From CALJTV01 sp034433775 (GTDB lineage: Bacteria; Chloroflexota; Dehalococcoidia; GIF9; UBA5629): a stretch of DNA of 8,731 bases. Under the pieces are notes generated by a model. The model was not told the DNA's origin, ran no database searches, and saw only the letters and a list, made by a program, of their open reading frames with translations. Shown here piece by piece: positions 1-6,191 of this stretch (its first letter is position 1; each line of letters opens with the position of its first letter). The stretch spans positions 1 through 8,731 of the forward strand of contig DAOUAI010000076.1 of NCBI GenBank assembly GCA_034433775.1, read 5' to 3'. The position numbers and the translations under genes are program-made.

Positions 1-104
1 GAGGATGAAATAAAGCGGTCTACGTCCTCCTTGTTTCTGCTATGTCCTGTGTGTCATCTCTCTGTCTGAGCGGACTAAAGATTATGGTAGTGGGAGTTTT
101 ACTT

Positions 105-133
105 TTGAATGTCGGATTCCAGGCTAGTATAAT
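105..133 (+). promoter_or_regulatory. nadE promoter (sigma-70 type)
   Basis: TTGAAT (105-110) and a perfect TATAAT (128-133) are separated by 17 bp. This predicts a transcript start near 139-141 and a 5' leader of about 27 nt before the nadE ATG at 167. The rest of 1-104 shows nothing I can support. A short open frame runs in from the left edge and stops at 67-69, but its 22 codons have no recognisable features. Confidence 0.7.
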
Positions 134-166
134 AGCGACACGACATGATGGAACGGGGTTAATGCA

Positions 167-901
167 ATGTTCGGAAATGAAAAACTGGCTGATATGATTA
201 TCTCGTGGGTGAAGGAAGTGGTTGCAAACGCTTCAGGTAAGGGGGTGGTGTTTGGGCTGAGTGGGGGCATTGATTCCTCAGTGGTAGCGGTACTGTGCAA
301 GCGAGCTTGTCCTGAGAGCAGTCTGGGGGTGATCATGCCCTGCCACAGCAGTGATACTGATAGAGAGCATGCCGAGCTTGTAGCCAAAAAATTTCAAATA
401 CCATTCGCGGTTGTGGTGCTTGATAGTGTCTTTGATGTTTTGGTGAAAGCGTTTCCATTTTTGGGCGAGAATGATGAATCCCTGGCTCGTTTAGCATTGG
501 CGAACATAAAGCCTCGATTGCGGATGACCACGCTTTACTACTTTGCCAACCGTTTCGGTTATCTGGTTGTCGGATCCAGCAACCGGAGCGAGCTTTCCGT
601 CGGTTATTTCACCAAGTATGGTGATGGTGGAGTGGATATCATGCCTTTAGGCAACCTAGTGAAAAGTCAGGTACGCGATTTGGCTGAATATTTGGGTATT
701 CCACAGGTGATAATTGATAAGCCCCCGTCCGCAGGTTTATGGGAAGGACAGACGGATGAGGGTGAGATGGGTGTCACTTATTACCAACTGGACCGCTATT
801 TAACGAGCGGGCAAGCGGAAGGAGAAATTAAGGGTAAGATCGATTCTATGATTGCAAAAAGTGCGCATAAGCGGTCTCTTCCGCTGTTGCCGCCTTTTTG
901 A
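167..901 (+). CDS. nadE: NH3-dependent NAD(+) synthetase
   Basis: This cytoplasmic enzyme performs the last step of NAD synthesis: it adenylates deamido-NAD (nicotinate adenine dinucleotide) with ATP and amidates it with ammonia. The 244-residue protein carries the PP-loop ATP signature SGGIDSS at about 32-38. Family blocks follow at NIKPRLRMTTLYY (about 113-125), GSSNRSELSVGYFTKYGDGG (about 136-155), KPPSAGLWEGQTDE (about 185-198) and a C-terminal SAHKR (about 232-236). The length is that of the short, ammonia-using form. There is no N-terminal nitrilase-type glutaminase domain, so it should take free ammonia rather than glutamine. The ATG at 167 lies about 27 nt after the predicted transcript start and has only a weak purine-rich ribosome site (GGGG at 155-158). 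No terminator separates it from recA 108 bp downstream, but recA has its own promoter. Confidence 0.96.
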   Translation: MFGNEKLADMIISWVKEVVANASGKGVVFGLSGGIDSSVVAVLCKRACPESSLGVIMPCHSSDTDREHAELVAKKFQIPFAVVVLDSVFDVLVKAFPFLGENDESLARLALANIKPRLRMTTLYYFANRFGYLVVGSSNRSELSVGYFTKYGDGGVDIMPLGNLVKSQVRDLAEYLGIPQVIIDKPPSAGLWEGQTDEGEMGVTYYQLDRYLTSGQAEGEIKGKIDSMIAKSAHKRSLPLLPPF

Positions 902-929
902 TCTGGCTGATCGGGTAGACATGGTGGCA

Positions 930-958
930 TTGCCTCGATAGCTCGTGTATGTTATGAT
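930..958 (+). promoter_or_regulatory. recA promoter, extended -10
   Basis: TTGCCT (930-935) and TATGAT (953-958) are spaced by 17 bp. A TG at 950-951 makes an extended -10. The predicted transcript start is near 965, giving a leader of about 45 nt that contains a small AGTGG/CCACT hairpin (972-985). The ribosome site AGGAGGA (996-1002) sits 7 nt before the recA ATG. I find no GAAC-N4-GTTC element of the Gram-positive LexA type and no E. coli-type CTG-N10-CAG box overlapping the promoter. Confidence 0.65.
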
Positions 959-1009
959 GCAGCATGATGGCAGTGGTGAGCCACTTATTGTAGCTAGGAG
1001 GACAGGTTC

Positions 1010-2041
1010 ATGGTTACAGACAAAGAGAAGGCGCTTGAGTTAGCCGTAAGTCGTATAGAGAAGCAGTTTGGCGAAGGATCGATTATGAAGCTGGGTGAGA
1101 TGTCATCGAAGATGCCGGTAGAAGCTATTCCTACAGGCTCGTTAAGTTTGGACTTAGCTCTGGGCATTGGTGGTGTGCCCAGGGGGAGGGTGACCGAGAT
1201 ATTTGGTGCGGAAGCTTCGGGGAAAACCACACTGGCACAACATATAATTGCTGAGGCGCAGAAATTAGGTGGCATCGCTGTTTATATAGATGCGGAACAT
1301 GCTCTGGATACTGCATACGCGGCAAATTGTGGTGTAAAGATTGATGAACTTCGTATAGCTCAACCGGATAATGGTGAGGAGGCTTTGGGGATTACGGAGG
1401 AGCTGGTGAGGAGTGGGGCTGTAGATGTAGTTGTTATTGATAGCGTGGCTGCCTTGGTACCTAGGGCGGAGATAGAGGGTGAAATGGGAGATGCACATGT
1501 AGGCTTGCAGGCGAGGTTGATGTCTCAAGCGCTACGGAAGCTGGTGGCTGCGATCAGCAAGTCCCATACGGCGGTGATATTCATTAACCAGTTGCGAGAA
1601 AAGGTTGGTATAGTTTTCGGCAGCCCCGAGGTCACTCCCGGGGGAAGGGCATTAAAGTTTTACAGCTCTGTCAGGATCGACTTAAGAAAAATCGATGCCA
1701 TCAAGCACGGCTCTGAGGTGGTGGGTACAAGAGTGAGGGCTAGGGTGGTGAAAAATAAGATGGCGCCGCCATTTCGTTCCGCTGAGTTTGACATAATGTT
1801 TAAATATGGTATAAGTAAGGAGGGTGATCTGGTAGATTTGGTGGTGGCGTTGGGGGTAATTAAGAAAGCGGGGACTTTTTTTACGTATGGTGATATAAAG
1901 CTAGGGCAGGGGCGGGAAAATGTCAAAGATTATTTGAGGCAGAATCCTGCCTTGGCATCTGAGATCGAAAAAAAGATAAAGACAGTGGCGCAAGGGACCT
2001 CTGGTCTTGGTGCCGATGTTTCTAAAGAAGTTTTCGAATAG
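1010..2041 (+). CDS. recA: Recombinase RecA
   Basis: RecA is the DNA-dependent ATPase that forms filaments on single-stranded DNA, drives homologous pairing and strand exchange, and stimulates LexA-type self-cleavage in the SOS response. The full-length 343-residue protein has Walker A GAEASGKTT (66-74), the catalytic Glu96 in IDAEHALD, Walker B VVVIDS (about 140-145), and loop L2 with Gln194 and Phe203 at the E. coli positions. The family signature ALKFYSSVR is at 214-222. The C-terminal domain is present but lacks a long acidic tail. No intein or frameshift is seen. The ATG at 1010 follows a strong AGGAGGA site. recX lies downstream with no terminator between, so co-transcription is likely; this is the common arrangement because RecX tunes RecA filaments. 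Confidence 0.99.
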   Translation: MVTDKEKALELAVSRIEKQFGEGSIMKLGEMSSKMPVEAIPTGSLSLDLALGIGGVPRGRVTEIFGAEASGKTTLAQHIIAEAQKLGGIAVYIDAEHALDTAYAANCGVKIDELRIAQPDNGEEALGITEELVRSGAVDVVVIDSVAALVPRAEIEGEMGDAHVGLQARLMSQALRKLVAAISKSHTAVIFINQLREKVGIVFGSPEVTPGGRALKFYSSVRIDLRKIDAIKHGSEVVGTRVRARVVKNKMAPPFRSAEFDIMFKYGISKEGDLVDLVVALGVIKKAGTFFTYGDIKLGQGRENVKDYLRQNPALASEIEKKIKTVAQGTSGLGADVSKEVFE

Positions 2042-2097
2042 AGGACTATTTGCCGTACCGTTTAACCTATGATCGATAATTCTCAGAATGCAGAGGA

Positions 2098-2256
2098 ATG
2101 GTGCTAGCAAGAAAGATTACTGCTTTTGGTTATAGAAGTAAGCTGGTAGATGCTGTTGCTGATGGCATCTACTCCTTTTGTATAAAATGCTGGGCTGACA
2201 AGCAGAGCGTGCTTTGGCGTAGGTCAGAATTATCCTCTGGAGAGGTAAAGGATTGA
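2098..2256 (+). CDS. recX: RecX N-terminal segment, out of frame with the rest
   Basis: This is a 52-codon frame that I read as the N-terminal extension of RecX. Residues 6-9 (KITA), 20-27 (VADGIYSF) and 43-50 (SELSSGEV) resemble the 'DG.(Y/F)aF ... eLs..e(L/V)' region that precedes the helical repeats in longer RecX proteins. It stops at TGA 2254-2256, and the recX core begins at TTG 2253, giving a TTGA overlap. Re-reading T2253 (a -1 shift, or restoring one lost T in a TT run) joins the two parts into one continuous 209-residue protein with a family-like junction, SSGEVKD-LIEAD. The start is uncertain: ATG 2098 directly abuts AGAGGA (2092-2097), while GTG 2101 has slightly better spacing. 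It could be a genuine split gene, a frameshifted recX or a sequencing error. The homology is judged by eye. Confidence 0.6.
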   Translation: MVLARKITAFGYRSKLVDAVADGIYSFCIKCWADKQSVLWRRSELSSGEVKD

Positions 2257-2726
2257 TCGAGGCTGATGTGACCGGGCGGTGTTTTGAGGCTGCATTGCGT
2301 CTGTTGGGCTATCGCCCTCGCAGTCGTGCTGAGTTAAAGCAGCGTTTATCAAGGCGTGGTTTTCCTGACATTTTGATAGACAAGGTTATAATGGTTTTAG
2401 AACAGAAGGGCTTGGTAGATGATGCAGCGTTTGCTCGGTATTGGACAGAAAACCGTCTTCAGTTCAGACCAAAGAGTGCAAGGCTGATAAACCTTGAACT
2501 AAGACGCAAGGGGGTCACTCCGGAAATAGCGGGTGGGGTTACAGAGGGGCTGGACGAGGAGTCACTGGCACATCGGGCGGGATTGCAGAAAGCGCGCGTC
2601 TTTGCTAACCTGACTGAAGAAGAATTCCGTAACCGGTTATACCGTTATTTGCAGCGTCGCGGCTTTGCTCACGAAGTTATTGAGCCTGTCCTGAAGCGTC
2701 TGTGGGATGACGTAGGGGGCTGCTAA
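2253..2726 (+). CDS. recX: Regulatory protein RecX (core)
   Basis: RecX binds the RecA filament and modulates (usually inhibits) its recombinase and coprotease activities. The 157-residue product contains the typical helical repeats: AALRLLGYRPRSRAELKQRL (about 14-33), then GLVDDAAFARYWTENR (about 52-67), LINLELRRKGV (about 78-88), and a third repeat ending in YLQRRGFAHEVIEPVLKRLW (about 132-151). It is close in length to the E. coli protein, so it may work without the N-terminal extension. It starts with TTG at 2253 behind GGAGAGGT (2239-2246). An in-frame TAG at 2220-2222 rules out extension further upstream in this frame. The upstream frame holds what looks like the missing N-terminus and ends by a TTGA overlap, so translation of this core probably depends on coupling to it, unless the split is an assembly or sequencing error. 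Confidence 0.9.
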   Translation: MIEADVTGRCFEAALRLLGYRPRSRAELKQRLSRRGFPDILIDKVIMVLEQKGLVDDAAFARYWTENRLQFRPKSARLINLELRRKGVTPEIAGGVTEGLDEESLAHRAGLQKARVFANLTEEEFRNRLYRYLQRRGFAHEVIEPVLKRLWDDVGGC

Positions 2727-2801
2727 CATAAGAGATGGTTGGGGAGAATATCGGAGAGTTTAGCGGCTCGTTTTAATGGTGCGATACGATATAAATATGC
2801 G

Positions 2802-2829
2802 TTGCAACTGATAGGGATTGTGGTATAAT
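2802..2829 (+). promoter_or_regulatory. Promoter of the acyl-CoA ligase-livGF operon
   Basis: TTGCAA (2802-2807) and a perfect TATAAT (2824-2829) are spaced by 16 bp, with TG at 2821-2822 forming an extended -10. The predicted start is near 2836, about 40 nt before the ligase TTG. No hairpin terminator is visible between recX (stop 2726) and this promoter, so some read-through from recA-recX is possible. The -10 is stronger than the recA one by inspection. Confidence 0.7.
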
Positions 2830-2861
2830 TTAATCATTCTCGCATAAGATACGGAGCTTAC

Positions 2862-2870
2862 AGAAGGAGG
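2862..2870 (+). promoter_or_regulatory. Ribosome binding site fixing a TTG start
   Basis: AGAAGGAGG, a near-perfect anti-16S match, lies 6 nt before TTG 2877. It is the reason for choosing this non-ATG start for the acyl-CoA ligase. Confidence 0.8.
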
Positions 2871-2876
2871 TCTAAG

Positions 2877-4589
2877 TTGGCAGATCCAAATAAGGCTATA
2901 TATGAATCGAGACCGTGGTTAAAATTTTATCCTCCCAATATACCGCCGGATGTCGAGATACCAGAGAAATCGGTGGTCGAGTCTTTTGATGAGGCAACTG
3001 AGAAGTGGAAGGACAAGACTGCGGTTATCTTCTACGGGAGAAAGATGACTTATAAAGAACTAAGGGACCAGGTTGATAGAGTAGCTACAGCACTTTGTGA
3101 CTTAGGTGTGAAGAAGGGTGACCGTGTTGCTTTGTTGCTGCTAAATTCACCGCAGTTCATCATTGCTTACTTCGGGGCAGTCAAAGCTGGGGCTACAGTA
3201 ACTGCTATAAGCCCGGTATATGTTAGCCCGGAGATCAAGCACCAGCTTGAAGACAGCGGTGCCAGGATGATTATTTGTATGGATATCCTGTATGACAATG
3301 TGGAAAGGGCTGGAGTTAAGCTGGACGCGGTCATACTTACCAACATTGCAGAATATCTGCCACCGATGAAGAAATTTTTGGGGCAGAGTGTGCTGCGCGC
3401 AGTGTACCAGAAAATGGCGGCGCCACCTGCTGAGATATATGAGCAAGAAGGTTTCTATCGGCTCCAGGACCTGATCAAGAAATATGCTCCGAACCCGCCT
3501 AAGATTGAATTCGATATAAAGAATGACATAGTCACCCTTCCTTATACCGGAGGTACTACCGGACTACCGAAGGGAGCGATGATAACCCATTATAATATGG
3601 TTGCCGCCCGCACTATTGCTGAAAAATTCTGGGCCCATGTGGTACAGGAAGGGAAGGAAACGGTACTGGCGTATTTGCCCTTTTACCATATATATGGTCA
3701 ATCGGTGATCATGATGGGCGGGTTGTGCCAGGGTTATACTCTGGTAATATTCACCACGCCAGACCTTGATGACATTTTGAATGCCATCGAGGCTTACAAT
3801 GCCTCTATGTTTTATAGTGTACCGTCACTTTATGAATACCTTCGGGACTACCATCGTACTGATAGAGTAAACTGGAAAAGGTTAAAGGTCCTCATCTCCG
3901 GTGCTGACGCTCTTCTCGAGGATACAGCAAAAGGCTGGGAGAAAAGGACTGGTGCTAAAATCCATGAAGGGTGGGGGATGACGGAGACCAGTTCTGTAGG
4001 CATTGTAAGTCCTTATGGTAAACCCAAGCTTGGTTCCTTCGGGGTGCCGCTGCCGAATACGGTGGCTGGTATACTTGATCCCGATAGTGACAAGTTCATG
4101 CCTGTGGGTGAAGTTGGGGAACTTGCTGTCAAAGGACCGCAGGTGGCGAAGGGTTACTGGAACAAACCAGAAGAGACCAAAAAGATGTTTATCAATATCG
4201 ATGGCGAGACATGGCTCCGGACCGGTGACCTGGTACGGATGGACGAGGACGGTTACTTTTACTTCTATGATAGAAAGCGGGATATGATAAAGTATAAAGG
4301 TCTGGCAGTTTTTGCTCGCGAAGTTGAGGAGGTTATAACCAGCCATCCGCAGGTCAAGGAAGCCGGGGTCATTGGTGTTCCAGACCCGGAGGTGGGTGAG
4401 AAGGTGAAGGCGATAGTGGTTCTGGAGACCGAGGCAAGAGGCAAAGTTTCTGAAGAGGACATCATTAAATACTGTGAAGAAAGACTAGCGCACTACAAGG
4501 TGCCCAAGATAGTTGAGTTCAGGGGCGAGGTTCCCAAGACTGATGTGGGTAAAGTATCGCGCCGCGAACTCAGGGAGGAGGAACTTTAG
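2877..4589 (+). CDS. AMP-forming acyl-CoA ligase (long-chain fatty-acid-CoA ligase type)
   Basis: This enzyme activates a carboxylic acid with ATP to an acyl-adenylate and transfers the acyl group to CoA (ANL superfamily). The 570-residue protein shows the core motifs in order: PYTGGTTGLPKG (222-233, phosphate loop), YLPFYHIYG (266-274), GWGMTET (365-371), TGDLVRMDEDGY (449-460), the hinge DRKRDMIKYKGL (465-476) and PKTDVGK (553-559), whose final Lys559 is the adenylation lysine. The segment after the hinge, KGLAVFAREVEEVI, differs from the common SG-x-N/K-VYPREVEEV form, so this is a distinct subgroup. The chain length or aromatic nature of the substrate cannot be read from sequence, so no symbol is given. 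The start is TTG 2877 behind a strong ribosome site. Its stop is one base before the LivG ATG, so it heads a tight operon with two transporter ATPases, suggesting that it activates an imported acid. Confidence 0.9.
   Translation: MADPNKAIYESRPWLKFYPPNIPPDVEIPEKSVVESFDEATEKWKDKTAVIFYGRKMTYKELRDQVDRVATALCDLGVKKGDRVALLLLNSPQFIIAYFGAVKAGATVTAISPVYVSPEIKHQLEDSGARMIICMDILYDNVERAGVKLDAVILTNIAEYLPPMKKFLGQSVLRAVYQKMAAPPAEIYEQEGFYRLQDLIKKYAPNPPKIEFDIKNDIVTLPYTGGTTGLPKGAMITHYNMVAARTIAEKFWAHVVQEGKETVLAYLPFYHIYGQSVIMMGGLCQGYTLVIFTTPDLDDILNAIEAYNASMFYSVPSLYEYLRDYHRTDRVNWKRLKVLISGADALLEDTAKGWEKRTGAKIHEGWGMTETSSVGIVSPYGKPKLGSFGVPLPNTVAGILDPDSDKFMPVGEVGELAVKGPQVAKGYWNKPEETKKMFINIDGETWLRTGDLVRMDEDGYFYFYDRKRDMIKYKGLAVFAREVEEVITSHPQVKEAGVIGVPDPEVGEKVKAIVVLETEARGKVSEEDIIKYCEERLAHYKVPKIVEFRGEVPKTDVGKVSRRELREEEL
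4574..4581 (+). promoter_or_regulatory. Ribosome binding site fixing the livG start
   Basis: GGAGGAGG, inside the last codons of the ligase gene, is 9 nt before ATG 4591. It favours this start over the in-frame ATG at 4513, which would add 26 residues unrelated to ABC ATPases and lie wholly inside the ligase gene. Confidence 0.8.
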
Positions 4590-4590
4590 T

Positions 4591-5367
4591 ATGGGACCTT
4601 TCTTTAAAGTAGAGAACCTGACCAAGCGTTTTGGAGGCTTGGTAGCGGTTAATAATGTCAGCTTTGAAATCGGCAGGGATGAAATAGTTGGTCTAATCGG
4701 TCCCAACGGTGCCGGGAAGAGCACTTTGGTACGTTGCATACTGGGTATACTCAAGCCTGATTCAGGCAAGGTGGTCTTTAAGGGTGAAGACATAACTAAA
4801 AAGCGTCCGTGGGAAGTAGTCCAGCGAGGTCTGGTGGGCACATTTCAAGTGGTCAAGCCATTCCGTCGCTTGCCCATAATAGCTAATGTGATGGTGGGTT
4901 GCCTTTGCCCGAGGATAACCAAGCGTGGTGAGTGGGTCAAGAGAGCGGAGGCCAAGGCGAGAGAGGCTCTGGAGTTCGTGGGTATAGCCGATTTGGCGCT
5001 GGAGCCAGCCTCTATCTTGTCACATGGCGATTTGAAGCGTCTGGAGGTAGCAAGAGCGATTGCCACCGAGCCTGAACTCCTCATTCTCGATGAGCCTTTT
5101 GGTGGACTTAACCCTGCAGAGACGGAACTGGTGGCCAAATCAATGAGGAGGTTACATAAAGGTGGACGGTTTGGCAGGCTTCATAGCGAAGGTCCAGCCA
5201 TGCTCATCATCGAGCATAAGCTGGCTGAGTTGATGAAAATCGTCGATAGAGTGGTTGTGCTTAATTTTGGTGAGGTAATTGCTCAGGGGACTCCGGAAGA
5301 AATAGCTAAAAATCCTATGGTCATTCAAGCATATACGGGGAAGGAGGTGCTCGTTGCTCGAGATTAA
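4591..5367 (+). CDS. livG: LivG-type ABC transporter ATPase (HAAT family)
   Basis: This is one of the two cytoplasmic ATPases that power a branched-chain-amino-acid-type importer. The 258-residue protein has Walker A GPNGAGKST (37-45), Q-loop Gln86 in GTFQVVKPF, Walker B LLILDEP (163-169) followed by the FGGLNPAE D-loop, and H-loop His209 in LIIEHK. The LivG-typical end (EVIAQGTPEEI, then YTG) is present. Two features differ from common LivG proteins: the signature reads ILSHGDLKR (142-150) instead of a YG(Q/R)-type motif, and about eight extra residues (around 189-202, glycine- and basic-rich) lie between the D-loop helix and the H-loop strand. The catalytic residues are intact, so I expect activity. 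It begins one base after the ligase stop and overlaps livF by 14 nt. The substrate is not determined; an organic acid is possible given the ligase. Confidence 0.92.
   Translation: MGPFFKVENLTKRFGGLVAVNNVSFEIGRDEIVGLIGPNGAGKSTLVRCILGILKPDSGKVVFKGEDITKKRPWEVVQRGLVGTFQVVKPFRRLPIIANVMVGCLCPRITKRGEWVKRAEAKAREALEFVGIADLALEPASILSHGDLKRLEVARAIATEPELLILDEPFGGLNPAETELVAKSMRRLHKGGRFGRLHSEGPAMLIIEHKLAELMKIVDRVVVLNFGEVIAQGTPEEIAKNPMVIQAYTGKEVLVARD
5341..5347 (+). promoter_or_regulatory. Ribosome binding site fixing a TTG start of livF
   Basis: AAGGAGG, within the end of livG, is 6 nt before TTG 5354. The resulting N-terminus, LEIKNVTVCYD, matches the beginning of LivF ATPases. The 14-nt overlap with livG points to coupled translation. 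Confidence 0.75.
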
Positions 5368-6103
5368 GAATGTGACCGTATGCTATGATACTGCTATGGT
5401 GCTGGATGATGCCAGTTTGAAGGTGGAAAAGGGCGAATTGGTTGGGCTTGTTGGTCCCAATGGCGCTGGCAAGACAACCTTGCTCAAGGCAGTAGCGGGG
5501 TTGATAAACTGGGAAAAAGAAGTGTTGAAGGGGACAAGGAAAGGTGACATAACCTTTACCGGGACTATTGAATTCGAAGGTGAAAAGATCGAGAATCTCT
5601 CGGCTGCCGAGATAGCTAAAAGGGGGTTGCTCCTCTGCCCTGAAAGAGGCAGACCTTTTGTCGAAATGACCGTGAAGGAGAACCTGCTTGCTGGTGCCTA
5701 TCTTTGTAAAGATAGGAAAGAGGTGGAGCGCGGACTTGCCAAGGTCTATGAGCTATTCCCGAGGTTGAAGGAGAGGGAGAATCAGATAGCCGGCACGCTT
5801 TCTGGTGGAGAGCGGCAAATGCTAGCTATTGGCAGGGCGTTGATGCGCCAGCCGAAACTTATGCTGGTGGATGAACCGTCCAGCGGTCTAGCACCAAAAC
5901 TCAAAGAGGACTTATTCAAGCGGATAGAGGAGATCTACCACGAGCTCGGGGTGACCATACTGCTTGCGGAGCAGGATGTAAGTTTTGCCTTCTCTCTTTC
6001 AGTCAGGAACTATGTAATGTCGCGGGGACACATAATTGCGCATGGCACTGCTGATTATTTACTGAAGGATGAGACCATACGGAAAACGTATTTAGGGCTA
6101 TAA
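5354..6103 (+). CDS. livF: LivF-type ABC transporter ATPase (HAAT family)
   Basis: This is the second ATPase of the importer, expected to pair with LivG beneath LivH and LivM. Its 249 residues contain Walker A GPNGAGKTT (34-42), the LivF-like CPERGRPF...MTVKENL (95-110), signature LSGGERQ (149-155), Walker B LMLVDEP (169-175) and AEQ (205-207). Gln207 sits at the position of the usual H-loop histidine, which is normal for LivF. A segment at about 51-70, rich in charged residues and glycine, is roughly 12-16 residues longer than in E. coli-type LivF, where Walker A is followed almost directly by the GxIxFxG strand. The TTG start has a strong ribosome site inside livG. It is the last gene of the + operon; a perfect hairpin terminator begins about 38 bp after its stop. 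Confidence 0.92.
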   Translation: MLEIKNVTVCYDTAMVLDDASLKVEKGELVGLVGPNGAGKTTLLKAVAGLINWEKEVLKGTRKGDITFTGTIEFEGEKIENLSAAEIAKRGLLLCPERGRPFVEMTVKENLLAGAYLCKDRKEVERGLAKVYELFPRLKERENQIAGTLSGGERQMLAIGRALMRQPKLMLVDEPSSGLAPKLKEDLFKRIEEIYHELGVTILLAEQDVSFAFSLSVRNYVMSRGHIIAHGTADYLLKDETIRKTYLGL

Positions 6104-6132
6104 CACTATTTGCGGTCGGCTACGCAATACTG

Positions 6133-6173
6133 AAAAAAATATAGCGAGGTTTGTTAAAAACCTCGCTATTTTT
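6133..6173. terminator. Bidirectional intrinsic terminator
   Basis: A perfect 12-bp stem, ATAGCGAGGTTT (6141-6152) and AAACCTCGCTAT (6158-6169), closes a 5-nt loop. It runs into TTTTT (6169-6173) on the + side and is preceded by A7 (6133-6139), which is a T tract on the minus strand. It lies between the livF stop (6103) and the livM stop (6192), so it can end both converging transcripts. Confidence 0.92.
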
Positions 6174-6191
6174 CTCTTGCTGATTGTGACA

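Noticed and set aside
1..69. C-terminal end of an upstream gene on the + strand
   Set aside because: Only 22 open codons, with no recognisable motif. This is not distinguishable from chance.
2156..2186. Internal promoter (TTGCTG ... TATAAA) ahead of the recX core
   Set aside because: The spacing is 19 bp and the -35 is weak. The stretch is better explained as coding for the RecX N-terminal segment.
2241..2260. Programmed -1 ribosomal frameshift in recX
   Set aside because: There is no X-XXY-YYZ slippery heptamer before the junction and no obvious downstream stimulatory stem. Reinitiation or a simple indel explains the overlap better.
3882..4346. 154-codon open frame on the minus strand
   Set aside because: It lies wholly inside the acyl-CoA ligase gene, opposite its conserved motifs, and looks like a shadow frame.
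4513..4590. Longer N-terminus for LivG from ATG 4513
   Set aside because: It would overlap the ligase by 77 bases and add 26 residues unlike any ABC ATPase. ATG 4591 has a strong ribosome site and a typical N-terminus.
5969..5974. Missing H-loop histidine in LivF (Gln207)
   Set aside because: Glutamine at this site (VEQ/AEQ) is normal for LivF proteins, so this is not a defect.
6110..6127. Second hairpin TTGCG/CGCAA after livF
   Set aside because: Only 5 bp around an 8-nt loop with no T tract. The perfect hairpin just downstream is the terminator.
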